From NCBI RefSeq assembly GCF_040530035.1, contig NZ_JBEWCD010000003.1, positions 496,001-560,000 on the forward strand: a stretch of 64,000 bases of DNA, in the 5' to 3' direction. A model generated the notes under the pieces. The model did no database searches. It was not told the DNA's origin and worked only from the letters and a program-made list of their open reading frames with translations. The translations under genes and the position numbers were made by a program. Positions 28,143 to 37,057 of the stretch are shown piece by piece; position 1 is the stretch's first letter, and the number at the start of each line of letters is the position of its first letter. The DNA comes from Roseibium sp. HPY-6 (GTDB taxonomy: Bacteria; Pseudomonadota; Alphaproteobacteria; Rhizobiales; Stappiaceae).

Positions 28143-28484
28143 GGCATTTTTCCCTTTTCAATTACAAAGAGGCCAGAGCGTTTCCCGCCGACGGGAGACG
28201 TATTCGCCTTCTTTGGGCCATGGTGCATATCAGCTGGTCTCATCGGACGTCGGGTCAGTTGGGCCCGCCGATGACCGGATCTGGACACATCAGACCCGCT
28301 TTCATCCAGCTTCCGCGGGCGTATACCGCATAAACCCGTGTTTGTCATGCGGTTTTTGAGACCTGGAATGCAGCCGCCAGTTAATTAGCTTCGCGCATTG
28401 AGGGATGGTGTTGAAAACCGCACAATATCCGACCAAAAGTGCAATAGTTTTTCAAACAAATACATGGTTAGTTTTAACAACAAA

Positions 28485-28508
28485 AGCAGCGGCACAAGTG
28501 CCGCTGCT
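28485..28508 (-). terminator. Strong hairpin with minus-strand T-rich tail
   Basis: AGCAGCGGCAC and GTGCCGCTGCT pair perfectly. On the minus strand the stem is followed by TTTGTTGTT, like an intrinsic terminator. No annotated minus-strand gene ends here, so it may terminate a small RNA or short ORF from the AT-rich block, or stop antisense transcription. Confidence 0.6.
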
Positions 28509-28604
28509 GATGCTTAGCATTGCCTAAAGTAATTCTTTCCCTACTTCTTCAGATTTTTACAACCTTAGAAGCATTTTTAGTTGCAATATACCGCTTATAG
28601 CACA
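28485..28604 (-). ncRNA. Possible small transcript ending at the 28485 hairpin
   Basis: Upstream of the hairpin on the minus strand lie TATA-rich promoter-like sequence and an 18-codon ORF (ATG at 28604, peptide MCYKRYIATKNASKVVKI). Its boundaries are guesses. It could be a small RNA, a small-protein gene or nothing. Confidence 0.25.
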
Positions 28605-28630
28605 TTTTAAAAAAAATGTCACGCCGTCAT

Positions 28631-28668
28631 TTACGGTATTTATAAAATTAAAATTATTGATTACGGTA
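28631..28668 (+). promoter_or_regulatory. Direct repeats TTACGGTA upstream of the LuxR-type gene
   Basis: TTACGGTA occurs at 28631-28638 and again at 28661-28668, exactly 30 bases (about three helical turns) apart, ending 33 bases before the gene start. The phasing suggests a two-site operator. Which protein binds is unknown. Confidence 0.45.
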
Positions 28669-28701
28669 AAGTCTTGTCTCGTTGACTAGAGGAAGCGCTA
28701 T

Positions 28702-29850
28702 GTGATGAAGGACCACTCCAGTTTACTGCACAAACTCTATAGCGCTGCTTTGCTGGATGGTGGACTTACTAGTGTGCTTTCTGATCTTGCAACCATTTAT
28801 CCGGATCTGCCTATCTCGTATCAGGCCCAGTGCGTATACGAAAACAGCGTTTATGACTGCGCCATGTATAATCACGGAGAGGGTGCAGAGTTTCGGCTCA
28901 GCAAGGCGATCTCGGCCAATCCCTTCCCGCCAATTGCTTTGAGGTGCGACACCACCGACGTTGCGTTCACAGGCGACTTCATTTCAACGGCTGACGTTGA
29001 AATGACGGACTTTTATCACGAGTTTCTGAAGGACCATGGCGAAATCAATCGTGCCTTCGGGATCATCCTGCATCGGCATGGCGAAGATTCCGCCTTTGTC
29101 GCGGCGAACCTGCCAAGGTCAATGAAACAACGCGAAGAGCAACACGTACGGGATCTGTTCGGTTTTCTGCGGCCACATCTGCAAAGTGCGTTTGGATTGC
29201 TTCTTGAAGTTACCAAGCGGGAGACGGTTCCGGCAAATCCGGAATTCTGGCTCAACACGATACCGACAACGGCTCTGCTGGTGACCCCGGATCGCAAGGT
29301 AACCTATTTGAACGAGCAGGCTGACCGCGTGCTTCACGAAAGTGAGCTGCTTTACATAGACCGCATGGTCAGATTGAGCGCGCGCAAAACAGAAAATCAG
29401 ACCGCACTCCAGGACGCGCTCGACAAAGCCGCAAAAACATCGTTACCAGTGGGACCGACCCCCTTGTCCGGCAAAAACCGTGGCGGGCCTTTCTTCTTCG
29501 TGCTGCCCATCCAACACAAGGATCAGATCCATCCGGGTTTAGCGCCGTTCCTGACGCCCAGTTTACCGCTGCTTGTGACGATATTCGATCCTTCCGAAGC
29601 ACCTAAGCCGTCCAGCAGGATCCTGTCCGCCGCATTCGGACTGACTGACCGGGAATGCCTTGTCGTCCAACAGCTTATTCTCGGCTCTTCGTTGAAGGAA
29701 GCGGCGGAAATTCTGCAGATTTCCTACAACACGGCAAGGAACCATCTGGCGAGCGCAACATCGAAAACCGGCGCCCGCTCACAGTCGGACATCGTACGGC
29801 GCGGGACGCAAATCCTGGCAAAGCTCAGCGAAAGCGGCGACCAGAATTAA
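28702..29850 (+). CDS. LuxR-family transcriptional regulator
   Basis: 382 residues (GTG at 28702, or ATG at 28705, both after AGGAAG). The N-terminal 180 residues match no named sensor that I recognise. A PAS-like stretch ([24 protein letters not shown]) sits at about 185-210. The C-terminal 65 residues form the LuxR/GerE helix-turn-helix ([26 protein letters not shown], then [19 protein letters not shown]). No autoinducer synthase gene is adjacent. It is inserted between trmD and rplS on the opposite strand and overlaps the trmD 3' end by 4 bases. Confidence 0.88.
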   Translation: MMKDHSSLLHKLYSAALLDGGLTSVLSDLATIYPDLPISYQAQCVYENSVYDCAMYNHGEGAEFRLSKAISANPFPPIALRCDTTDVAFTGDFISTADVEMTDFYHEFLKDHGEINRAFGIILHRHGEDSAFVAANLPRSMKQREEQHVRDLFGFLRPHLQSAFGLLLEVTKRETVPANPEFWLNTIPTTALLVTPDRKVTYLNEQADRVLHESELLYIDRMVRLSARKTENQTALQDALDKAAKTSLPVGPTPLSGKNRGGPFFFVLPIQHKDQIHPGLAPFLTPSLPLLVTIFDPSEAPKPSSRILSAAFGLTDRECLVVQQLILGSSLKEAAEILQISYNTARNHLASATSKTGARSQSDIVRRGTQILAKLSESGDQN

Positions 29851-30557
29851 TCCACATCGTCCTCGTCAGCCATATAAGCGTCCCAAAGATCCGGTCGGCG
29901 CTCACGGGTCAGACGTTCCGCCTCAGCCATGCGCCAGTCATGAATTCTCTGGTGGTTGCCGGACGTTAGAACCTCCGGAATCAACATTCCTTCGAAGTCC
30001 GCCGGACGGGTGTAATGCGGATGTTCCAGCAATCCGGTTTCAAAGCTTTCCGTCTCTGCGCTTTCCATGTTGCCCATGACACCTGGAAGCAGGCGGATGA
30101 TGGCATCGAGCATTGTGATCGCCGCGATTTCACCACCCGAGAGGATGTAGTCTCCAACCGAAACCTCCTCCAGATCCCTGGAGTCTATTACCCTCTGGTC
30201 GACGCCTTCAAAACGGCCACAGACAATGATCGCACCAGGCCCGGACGCAAGCTCATGCGCGAGCGACTGGGTAAACGGACGTCCGCGTGGGCTCATGAGA
30301 AACCGCGGTCTTGGATCGTCAGCGGGCGCCGTTGCGTCGATGGCCTTCGCGAGTATGTCGGCGCGAAGCACCATACCGGCACCCCCGCCGGCCGGCGTAT
30401 CATCGACGCTTCGGTGCTTGTCCCTCGCAAAGTCGCGAATTTGGCTCGTTTCCAGCTGCCACAGCCCTTTTTCCATTGCCCGCCCTGACAGGCTCTGGCC
30501 GAGTGGACCGGGAAACATGTCCGGGTAAAGCGTGAGGATGGTGGCGCTGAAGGGCAT
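29847..30557 (-). CDS. trmD: tRNA (guanine-N1-)-methyltransferase
   Basis: 236 residues. [31 protein letters not shown] and the knot segment [11 protein letters not shown] are diagnostic of TrmD. It methylates G37 of tRNAs with SAM to keep the reading frame. It belongs to the rpsP-rimM-trmD-rplS group but is separated from rimM by an opposite-strand VanZ-like gene. Confidence 0.97.
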   Translation of the reverse strand: MPFSATILTLYPDMFPGPLGQSLSGRAMEKGLWQLETSQIRDFARDKHRSVDDTPAGGGAGMVLRADILAKAIDATAPADDPRPRFLMSPRGRPFTQSLAHELASGPGAIIVCGRFEGVDQRVIDSRDLEEVSVGDYILSGGEIAAITMLDAIIRLLPGVMGNMESAETESFETGLLEHPHYTRPADFEGMLIPEVLTSGNHQRIHDWRMAEAERLTRERRPDLWDAYMADEDDVD

Positions 30558-30680
30558 AAAGACAGTGTTAACCCTGTGAACTGAAAGTGCCGTCTTTCAA
30601 CCGAAGACTAACGGCTTGGAAAGAACTGATTAAGGCCCCCCGTTCATGCTGGCAAGAGTGTTTCAATCAGGTCTATTCCC

Positions 30681-31202
30681 GTGTTTCAGATCCCAGTTCT
30701 GCGTTTCAAGCTACCAGCGATCATCCAAAAACGTGTCGATCAGCACTATCTGGACATTTCCCTTAGCCGGATCTTGCCGCTCGTTGCACTGATGACATTC
30801 GGCATTCTGGTCGGGTTGGTCTTCGAGACCGGGGTCGGGCATCCCTATGACAAGGTCATCCACATCGGCTTCTTCGCCTTGCTGACATTGTCCATACACG
30901 CGCTTTTTTGCTGCCGGCTCCGGATCTCGGCAGTGGTAGCCTTCGGCATGGGAATGGCCGGGGAACTCGCGCAGGGTTTTCTGCCGCATCACGCAATGTC
31001 ATTGCCTGATCTCGTGGCAAACGGAATCGGTGTTGCACTCGTCGTTGCGCTCATCGCGCTCCTGCGCGCCGAGGTCACTCAGGCTGTTAAGGACCCGGAG
31101 GAAGATCTGAACCTTGGGCGCATGGGATTGCAGCCGGTACCGATCCGCTACTTGTCGGGGGAAGCCGCTTCGGATTCGTCAGAGCCCTCTTCGGAAAAAT
31201 AG
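30681..31202 (+). CDS. VanZ-like membrane protein
   Basis: 173 residues from a GTG at 30681. Four membrane segments. YDKVIHIGFFALLTLSIHAL and GMAGELAQGFLPHHAMSLPDLVANGIG carry the VanZ-like pattern. The biochemical role is unknown; the namesake gives low-level teicoplanin resistance. It is on the strand opposite to the ribosomal operon, and its last 55 bases overlap the 3' end of rimM. Confidence 0.82.
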   Translation: MFQIPVLRFKLPAIIQKRVDQHYLDISLSRILPLVALMTFGILVGLVFETGVGHPYDKVIHIGFFALLTLSIHALFCCRLRISAVVAFGMGMAGELAQGFLPHHAMSLPDLVANGIGVALVVALIALLRAEVTQAVKDPEEDLNLGRMGLQPVPIRYLSGEAASDSSEPSSEK

Positions 31203-31705
31203 TCTTCGGGCAATTGCGCTCTTACATAACCGTCTGAGAGCGAGATTTCTGGCACGAAAGCCTTCGTGAACGGAATGTAGAAGGTACGTCCGCGTTTCGG
31301 ACGGATCTCCAACAGATCTCCGGCGCCAAAGTCCTGAACGGCCACGATTTTCCCAAGTTGCGTGTCATCATGATCGAGCACGCTCAGACCATTTAGGTCC
31401 GAATAGTAGAATTCGTCCTCTTCGGGATCGGGCAGTTGCGCGCGCTCAACGTAGAGTTCGACACCGTTCAGTTCTTCTGCCTGATTGCGGTCTTTCACCT
31501 CTTTGAACTTGGTGATGACGACCGTCTTCTGAACCCGTGCTTTTTCGACCTCAAAGGTTCTGGAACCGATCTTGTCGGTCAGAATTCCGTAATCGGCGAA
31601 GGAAAGCGGGTCTTCCCCAAAAGGTTTGACCCGCACTTCCCCGCGAATGCCGTGCGCAGCACCGATTTTTGCCATCAGGACTTTCTGATCGTCCGGCGAG
31701 CTCAT
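31148..31705 (-). CDS. rimM: Ribosome maturation factor RimM
   Basis: 185 residues. The N-terminal domain has KIGAAHGIRGEVRVKPF and the PRC-barrel contains YYSDLNGLSVLD and ILEI-type DLLEIRPKRGRTFYIPFTKAFV. It assists late assembly of the 30S head. It follows rpsP after 48 bases. The acidic C-terminal tail is the part overlapped by the VanZ-like gene. Confidence 0.96.
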   Translation of the reverse strand: MSSPDDQKVLMAKIGAAHGIRGEVRVKPFGEDPLSFADYGILTDKIGSRTFEVEKARVQKTVVITKFKEVKDRNQAEELNGVELYVERAQLPDPEEDEFYYSDLNGLSVLDHDDTQLGKIVAVQDFGAGDLLEIRPKRGRTFYIPFTKAFVPEISLSDGYVRAQLPEDYFSEEGSDESEAASPDK

Positions 31706-31753
31706 GTCAGCAGCACTCTTTCCAGCAAATCGGCATCGCTTCCGGTTTGAGGC

Positions 31754-32155
31754 TTATTCAGCAGCAGCTTCTTCGGCAGCACCTTCGTTTGCTGCTTCAG
31801 TGGCAGCCGCGGCTGCTTCTTCTTCAGCCTGGCGCTTGGCTTCGAGACGCTCTTTGGCTTTTGCGCCGAGTTCAGCCTTTTTCGGATTGTTGCGCGGCTC
31901 GCGCTTCAAAAGGCCGGCAGCATCCAGGAAACGGTGAACGCGATCGGTCGGCTTGGCGCCGTTGCCGAGCCAGTATTGAATGCGCTCGACGTCCAGCTTG
32001 ACGCGGTCTTCGGAATCTTTCGGGAGCATCGGATCGTAGCTTCCGACTTTCTCGATGAAGCGGCCGTCACGCGGTGAACGGATGTCGGCAATAACAATGC
32101 GGTAGTAAGGACGTTTCTTGGAACCGCCACGTGCCAGGCGAATTTTCGTAGCCAT
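31754..32155 (-). CDS. rpsP: 30S ribosomal protein S16
   Basis: 133 residues. [28 protein letters not shown] is the S16 signature. A C-terminal Ala/Glu-rich extension of about 40 residues is typical of rhizobia-type S16. It lies 18 bases after the chorismate mutase gene in the same unit. Confidence 0.98.
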   Translation of the reverse strand: MATKIRLARGGSKKRPYYRIVIADIRSPRDGRFIEKVGSYDPMLPKDSEDRVKLDVERIQYWLGNGAKPTDRVHRFLDAAGLLKREPRNNPKKAELGAKAKERLEAKRQAEEEAAAAATEAANEGAAEEAAAE

Positions 32156-32173
32156 TTTTAATTCTCCAGTTCT

Positions 32174-32497
32174 TCAGTTGCCGGCTTCCGCGGCAATGGC
32201 TTCATGGTGCCGGATAACTTCGCGAACGATGAAGTTCAGAAATTTCTCGGCAAAGTCAGGATCGAGATTGGCGTCGGCAGCCAGCCGCCGCAGCCGTTCG
32301 ATCTGAATTTTCTCGCGCGCCGGATCAGCCGGCGGCAGGTCGTTGGTCGCTTTCAAGACACCCACTTTCTGGGTGCACTTGAATCTCTCGGCGAGCATGT
32401 TGATGAGCGCGGCGTCGATGTTGTCGATGGAGGACCGCAAGGCCTTCAGCTCCAGCAACGCCTCGCTCTGGCCCAACTGAACTTCGGCCTCGCTCAT
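32174..32497 (-). CDS. Chorismate mutase (AroQ class)
   Basis: 107 residues, all-helical. LLELKALRSSIDNIDAALINMLAER and KVGVLKATNDLPPADPAREK hold the Arg and Lys that bind chorismate in monofunctional AroQ enzymes. It converts chorismate to prephenate for Phe and Tyr synthesis. Start overlaps the ffh stop by 4 bases; the ffh-aroQ-rpsP order is conserved in alphaproteobacteria. Confidence 0.93.
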   Translation of the reverse strand: MSEAEVQLGQSEALLELKALRSSIDNIDAALINMLAERFKCTQKVGVLKATNDLPPADPAREKIQIERLRRLAADANLDPDFAEKFLNFIVREVIRHHEAIAAEAGN

Positions 32498-34032
32498 CGT
32501 TTTTTACCTTTCCCCATGCCCGGCAGACCGGGAAGTTTCGGTCCGCCGAGGCCGGGAAGACCCGGGGGCAAACCGGCACCGCCCATACCGCCGGGCATGC
32601 CAGGGGGTAACCCCTTCGGCAGGTCCATTCCGCCCGGCAGCTGGCCGGACTTGGCCATCTCTTCCAGCTGTTTCGGATCAACATCGGGCATCCCGCCGCC
32701 GAGGCCGCCCATCAGCTTGCCCAGCATGCCTTTGCCCTTGCCCATCTTTTTCATCATGTCCGCCATCTGGCGGTGCATTTTGAGGAGCTTGTTGACTTCC
32801 GCAACCTGGACTCCGGATCCCGCAGCAATCCGCTTTTTGCGGCTCGCCTTGAGCACGTCCGGTTTCTGCCGCTCCTTCGGCGTCATCGACTGAATGATGG
32901 CGATCTGCCGCTTGAACATCTTGTCATCGACATTCGCGGCTTCCATCTGCTTTTTCATTTTGCCGACGCCCGGCAACATGCCCATCATTCCGGACATGCC
33001 TCCGAGTTTTTCCATCTGTTTCAGCTGTTCGGCCAGATCTTCCAGGTCGAAATGACCCTTCTGCATCTTCTTGGCCATTTTTGCAGCCTGTTCCGCATCG
33101 ATGGCTTCCGCCGCCTTCTCGACCAGGGAAACAATGTCCCCCATTCCAAGAATCCGGTCGGCGATCCGTTTCGGATGAAAATCCTCGAGCGCATCGGATT
33201 TTTCACCGGTACCGATCAGTTTCACCGGCTTGCCGGTCACCGCCTGCATGGACAAGGCTGCGCCACCACGGCCGTCACCGTCCATTCGGGTCAGCACGAT
33301 GCCGCTGATGCCGACGCGCTCATCGAAGCTTTGAGCCAGATTGACCGCATCCTGACCGGTAAGTGAATCGGCAACCAGCAGGATTTCATGCGGTTGCGCC
33401 GCGGACTTCACCTCCGCCATCTCGATCATCAGCGGTTCGTCGATATGAATCCGGCCTGCCGTATCAAGAAGAACAACGTCGAACCCACCGAGCTTGGCGG
33501 CCGACATCGCCCGATTTGCAATCTCGACTGGTCCCTGCCCCTCGATAATCGGCAGCGTGTCGATCTCGTTCTGCTCACCGAGAATCTTGAGCTGCTCCTG
33601 GGCGGCGGGCCGGCGCGTGTCGAGCGACGCCATCAGAACCTTGAGCTTGTCGCGCTGTGTGAAGCGCCGCGCAATCTTGGCGGTGGTTGTGGTTTTACCC
33701 GAGCCTTGCAGACCGACCATCATGATCGCAACAGGTGCCGGCGCGTTCAGATCGATCGGCTGACCTTCGGCCCCGAGCATTTCCACGAGCTGATCGTGAA
33801 CAATCTTCACGACCATCTGGCCCGGCGTGACGGACTTGACCACTTCCGCACCCACCGCCCGGTTACGCACCTTGTCGGTGAAGGAGCGAACAATCGGCAG
33901 GGCAACGTCAGCCTCGATCAGCGCACGGCGGATCTCGCGCAGCGCTTCATTCACGTCGTTTTCCGACAACGCACCACGACCGGTGAGCTTGTCAAAAATT
34001 CCGCTTAGTCGATCGGACAGGCTTTCAAACAT
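32494..34032 (-). CDS. ffh: Signal recognition particle protein Ffh
   Basis: 512 residues. N domain, then the NG GTPase with GLQGSGKTTTTAKIA, DTAGR and TRMDGDGRGGAALS, then a Met-rich M domain. The last 80 residues are Gly/Pro/Met-rich low complexity. It binds signal sequences on nascent chains together with 4.5S RNA (not in this window). First gene of the ffh-aroQ-rpsP-rimM unit; the 268 bases upstream show no gene or tRNA. Confidence 0.98.
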   Translation of the reverse strand: MFESLSDRLSGIFDKLTGRGALSENDVNEALREIRRALIEADVALPIVRSFTDKVRNRAVGAEVVKSVTPGQMVVKIVHDQLVEMLGAEGQPIDLNAPAPVAIMMVGLQGSGKTTTTAKIARRFTQRDKLKVLMASLDTRRPAAQEQLKILGEQNEIDTLPIIEGQGPVEIANRAMSAAKLGGFDVVLLDTAGRIHIDEPLMIEMAEVKSAAQPHEILLVADSLTGQDAVNLAQSFDERVGISGIVLTRMDGDGRGGAALSMQAVTGKPVKLIGTGEKSDALEDFHPKRIADRILGMGDIVSLVEKAAEAIDAEQAAKMAKKMQKGHFDLEDLAEQLKQMEKLGGMSGMMGMLPGVGKMKKQMEAANVDDKMFKRQIAIIQSMTPKERQKPDVLKASRKKRIAAGSGVQVAEVNKLLKMHRQMADMMKKMGKGKGMLGKLMGGLGGGMPDVDPKQLEEMAKSGQLPGGMDLPKGLPPGMPGGMGGAGLPPGLPGLGGPKLPGLPGMGKGKKR

Positions 34033-34300
34033 AAAGAGGTCCTTAGGTCATTGCTTTCGGGAAATCTCCCGAACCATATGGGCAGCCGACTTTCGGATCC
34101 AACCGATTTGCCAAAGCAAAGCAGTTTGGCACCCGAGGGCGCATCGCGCTGTCGGGTGTTAACCTCCGGGATCTCTTTACACCTTCTCGGGTCCCGGTCG
34201 GTGGTTCGAATTGTCAGTCACTCATCTGGAGTTCGCGGGTCTATGCCTCAATGGTGTGCAGGAGTCAAGTTTCGTCTGCCTTGCCGGCCCGCCAGCAAGC

Positions 34301-35173
34301 TTACGATCTGCGGGAGGTTTCGTAGCGTGACGACTGTTCATAGTAGTCATTGAAGCCAATGCGGTCGCGAAGTTCGGCGAAATCCATCATGAGGGGTGTT
34401 CTGTCAGAATCCGATTTCAGTTTTGCAAGCGTTTCCATCATCGCTTTCATGGCACTCGCCATAAGAGTCAAAGGGTAGGCTGCGATTGCAAATCCCATAT
34501 CTTCCAGCTCTTTGTGGGACAGTTCGGGCGTCTCGCCGCCCTCCACAATATTGGCCATCTTCGGTCCCGGCAGTTCCCGGCAGATTGTCTCCATTTCGGC
34601 AATCGTTTTCGGCGCTTCGACAAAGAGAATATCGGCACCCAACTCCTTAAAGCGTGTCGCGCGGTCGATTGCTTCGCGCAGGCCGTGTTCGTGCCGTGCA
34701 TCGGTGCGCGCCAGGATCAGGATATCCGCACCGTCTTTTCTCGCATCGCTGGCAGCTCGAATACGGTCGAAAGCCTCTTCACGCGTCACCACTTCTTTCC
34801 CCGGGGTATGGCCGCATCTCTTTGGCGACAGCTGATCCTCGATCATGATCGCGGCGGCTCCGGCTTTTGCGAATCCCGAAACCGTTCTGTGCACATTCAT
34901 GGCGTTGCCGTAACCCGTGTCCCCGTCGGCAATGACGGGAAAATTCACTGCCTGCGTAATGTTGCCAAGATGGTCGAGGACTTCCCCATAGGACATCAGG
35001 CCCAGATCCGGCTGACCGATCCGTGACGCCGAAATCGCAAAGCCTGACATGAAGGTCAGATCGAAATCCGCCTGTTCGATCAGTTTGGCCGAGAGCGCAT
35101 CGAAACAGCACGGCATGACATGCAGTTTTTCTGCTTCAAGCAGGCTTCGGAGTTTGTCTGCCTGTGACGGCAT
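34301..35173 (-). CDS. Isocitrate lyase/PEP mutase family enzyme
   Basis: 290 residues from the ATG at 35173 (AAAGAGGTGAGC upstream); an ATG at 35188 is also in frame. PVIADGDTGYGNAMNVHRTV is the metal-binding segment. EDQLSPKRCGHTPGKEVV holds the active-site Cys of C-C lyases (KRCGH), unlike phosphonopyruvate mutases. A methylisocitrate- or dimethylmalate-lyase-type reaction, or oxaloacetate decarboxylation, is possible. It lies 20 bases after the TRAP permease gene, so the imported substrate may be its own. Confidence 0.85.
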   Translation of the reverse strand: MPSQADKLRSLLEAEKLHVMPCCFDALSAKLIEQADFDLTFMSGFAISASRIGQPDLGLMSYGEVLDHLGNITQAVNFPVIADGDTGYGNAMNVHRTVSGFAKAGAAAIMIEDQLSPKRCGHTPGKEVVTREEAFDRIRAASDARKDGADILILARTDARHEHGLREAIDRATRFKELGADILFVEAPKTIAEMETICRELPGPKMANIVEGGETPELSHKELEDMGFAIAAYPLTLMASAMKAMMETLAKLKSDSDRTPLMMDFAELRDRIGFNDYYEQSSRYETSRRS

Positions 35174-35193
35174 GCTCACCTCTTTCAAAAGAG

Positions 35194-36468
35194 TTAGAAT
35201 TTAAAGGGAATATAAAGCGCAATGTCGGTCCAAACATACAAGATCACGACTGAAAACAGCATCAGCGCCAGAAATGGCAGGACACCTCTTGAGACATCCG
35301 CGAGGCTTGATTTCGCAACGGATTGAATGACATAGAGGTTGAGGCCAACCGGCGGGGTAATCAGCGCGCATTCGACCATGATCACCATGTAGACGCCGAA
35401 CCAGATAGGATCGAAACCGAGAAGCATGGCCGCCGGCAACAACACCGGTGTCATGATGAGGACCATCGAGAGCGCTTCGAACACAAGGCCCATGATCAGG
35501 AGCACCACCGAGACCACAAGGATGAAAGCCAGCGGCGTATCGATGTTCTGACCAATGAACATCGAGATTTCCTGCGGGATCCGATAGAGCGTTATTGCCT
35601 TCCCAAACACCTTGGCTCCCGCGACAATCAGAAGGATAGCCACCGTCGTCACCATGGAATCGTAGGCTGCTTCCTTCAGTCCCTGCCAGGAAAGCGTTCT
35701 GAGCACGACCCCCGTGATGACCAGCGCAACGGCAAATCCGATGGCCGCCGCTTCGGTTGGCGTAGCAACGCCGGTGTAGATCACGCCGATGACAAAAGCG
35801 GCAAGTACGACGGAGGGGAGCGCGCGCAATGAACTCCAGAAACGTTCTTCCGCGCTGGCGGCAGGTTCAGCCTGATATCCGCCCAGCCAGCGTGCATGTA
35901 TCATTGCGAAGACGACGAAGAACACGACGAGCATTATGCCCGGCCCGATACCGGCCAGAAACAGCGAGATAACGGATTGTTCGGTGACAAAACCGTAGAC
36001 AATCATCGGGATGGAAGGCGGGATCAGAATGCCCAGTGTCCCGCCTGCCGCCAGCAGACCGTAAACGAATTTGCGTTCATATCCCCGGTTGATCATTTCC
36101 GGAATGGCGACCGTCCCGATGGTAGCGGCAGTCGCCACTGAAGAGCCCGAGATGGCGGCGAAGATGGCGCAGGAGAGAATTGTCGCGACTGCGAGCCCAC
36201 CCGGCCAATGGCCCACCCAGGCGTGAACGGCTGCAAAAAGATCTTTGCCCACGCCACCCTTCAGCAGAATGTTGGACATCAGCAGAAACAGCGGTACGGC
36301 CAGCAGGATAAAACCGTCCAGCGTGGAGAGAATGGCCTGTGGTGCCATCAGCGGTGAAAATCCGCCAAAAACGAGCATCGCGAGACCAAGGCCGCCAAGC
36401 GTGAAGGCAACCGGAACCCGGATGAGAAGGAGCGCGAAAAGCGTTGCCAGGATAAGGAGTGTCGTCAT
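35194..36468 (-). CDS. dctM: TRAP transporter large permease (DctM)
   Basis: 424 residues with about 12 membrane helices. The family motifs are ISGSSVATAATIGTVAIPEM, AAGGTLGILIPPSIPMIVYG and GVATPTEAAA. It forms the Na+-driven transport channel with DctQ. Overlaps dctQ by 4 bases. The substrate is unknown; the neighbour lyase hints at an organic acid. Confidence 0.95.
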   Translation of the reverse strand: MTTLLILATLFALLLIRVPVAFTLGGLGLAMLVFGGFSPLMAPQAILSTLDGFILLAVPLFLLMSNILLKGGVGKDLFAAVHAWVGHWPGGLAVATILSCAIFAAISGSSVATAATIGTVAIPEMINRGYERKFVYGLLAAGGTLGILIPPSIPMIVYGFVTEQSVISLFLAGIGPGIMLVVFFVVFAMIHARWLGGYQAEPAASAEERFWSSLRALPSVVLAAFVIGVIYTGVATPTEAAAIGFAVALVITGVVLRTLSWQGLKEAAYDSMVTTVAILLIVAGAKVFGKAITLYRIPQEISMFIGQNIDTPLAFILVVSVVLLIMGLVFEALSMVLIMTPVLLPAAMLLGFDPIWFGVYMVIMVECALITPPVGLNLYVIQSVAKSSLADVSRGVLPFLALMLFSVVILYVWTDIALYIPFKF

Positions 36469-36959
36469 GAAGCGGCACCGCTTTCCAGATCTCCTCCCCT
36501 GACAGCTGCCGCGAGCTCGATCAGTGCCTGGGCCAGCACCAGCGTAAATCCGACTGGAATGGCAAGTTCAGCAACCCATGTGGGCAAATCGAGCATCGAT
36601 CCCGTTGTTCTTCCGCGTTCGAAGGAATCGAGGAAAATTTCGCCACCCTTCCAGGCAACCAGTGCACTGAAAAGCACAATCGCGCTCATGGCGAGGATCC
36701 GGCAGATACGCTGCGCCGTTCTGCTGAGCCTGACCGTCAGCGCATCAACCGCGATATGCTGATTGGTTTTCAGGAGCCAGGGCATGCCGAACATGCTTCC
36801 CCAGATAAGGCAGAGCTGCGAAAGCTCAGCCGCCCAGATCGTCGGCGCCACAAACAGGTAGCGGGCGGTCACTTCATAGGTCAGCATGCAGCCGGCGAGA
36901 ACGAACAAAATGGCCGCGGTTCCGGCAAGCGCCCGAAGCAACGCATAAAAGGCAATCAT
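36465..36959 (-). CDS. dctQ: TRAP transporter small permease (DctQ)
   Basis: 164 residues with four membrane helices. YEVTARYLFVAPTIWAAELS and the WGSMFGMPWLLKTNQHIAVD segment are typical of DctQ. It supports DctM and the binding protein. It is separated from dctP by 98 bases with a hairpin. Confidence 0.92.
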   Translation of the reverse strand: MIAFYALLRALAGTAAILFVLAGCMLTYEVTARYLFVAPTIWAAELSQLCLIWGSMFGMPWLLKTNQHIAVDALTVRLSRTAQRICRILAMSAIVLFSALVAWKGGEIFLDSFERGRTTGSMLDLPTWVAELAIPVGFTLVLAQALIELAAAVRGGDLESGAAS

Positions 36960-37010
36960 TGGTACCCAGGCAAAGGTTAGATGGTGGGATTGTTTGTTTT
37001 AAAGGCAGAT

Positions 37011-37039
37011 ACGCTCCGCATCCCAAGGATGCGAAGCGT
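37011..37039. other. Intercistronic hairpin between dctP and dctQ
   Basis: ACGCTCCGCATCC and GGATGCGAAGCGT pair around CAA with one mismatch, 19 bases after the dctP stop. Such hairpins often stabilise the binding-protein mRNA so that it exceeds the permease mRNA. Confidence 0.7.
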
Positions 37040-37057
37040 TTTCACCTCAATGGACCG

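Larger units (their letters stand above)
28143..28701. other. Long intergenic region between rplS and the LuxR-type gene
   Basis: 559 bases. The rplS-proximal part is GC-rich with short inverted repeats and may be a structured leader. The other part, about 28421-28700, is strikingly AT-rich. It holds the hairpin at 28485-28508, a possible short transcript on the minus strand and two TTACGGTA repeats, listed separately. A 69-codon open frame at 28139-28348 shows no protein-like features and was not called. Confidence 0.75.

Noticed and set aside
28139..28348. 69-codon frame upstream of rplS
   Set aside because: Low-complexity, overlaps the rplS start in another frame and looks like untranslated leader.
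34033..34300. 268-base gap upstream of ffh as an RNA gene
   Set aside because: I looked for 4.5S RNA and tRNA features and saw none.
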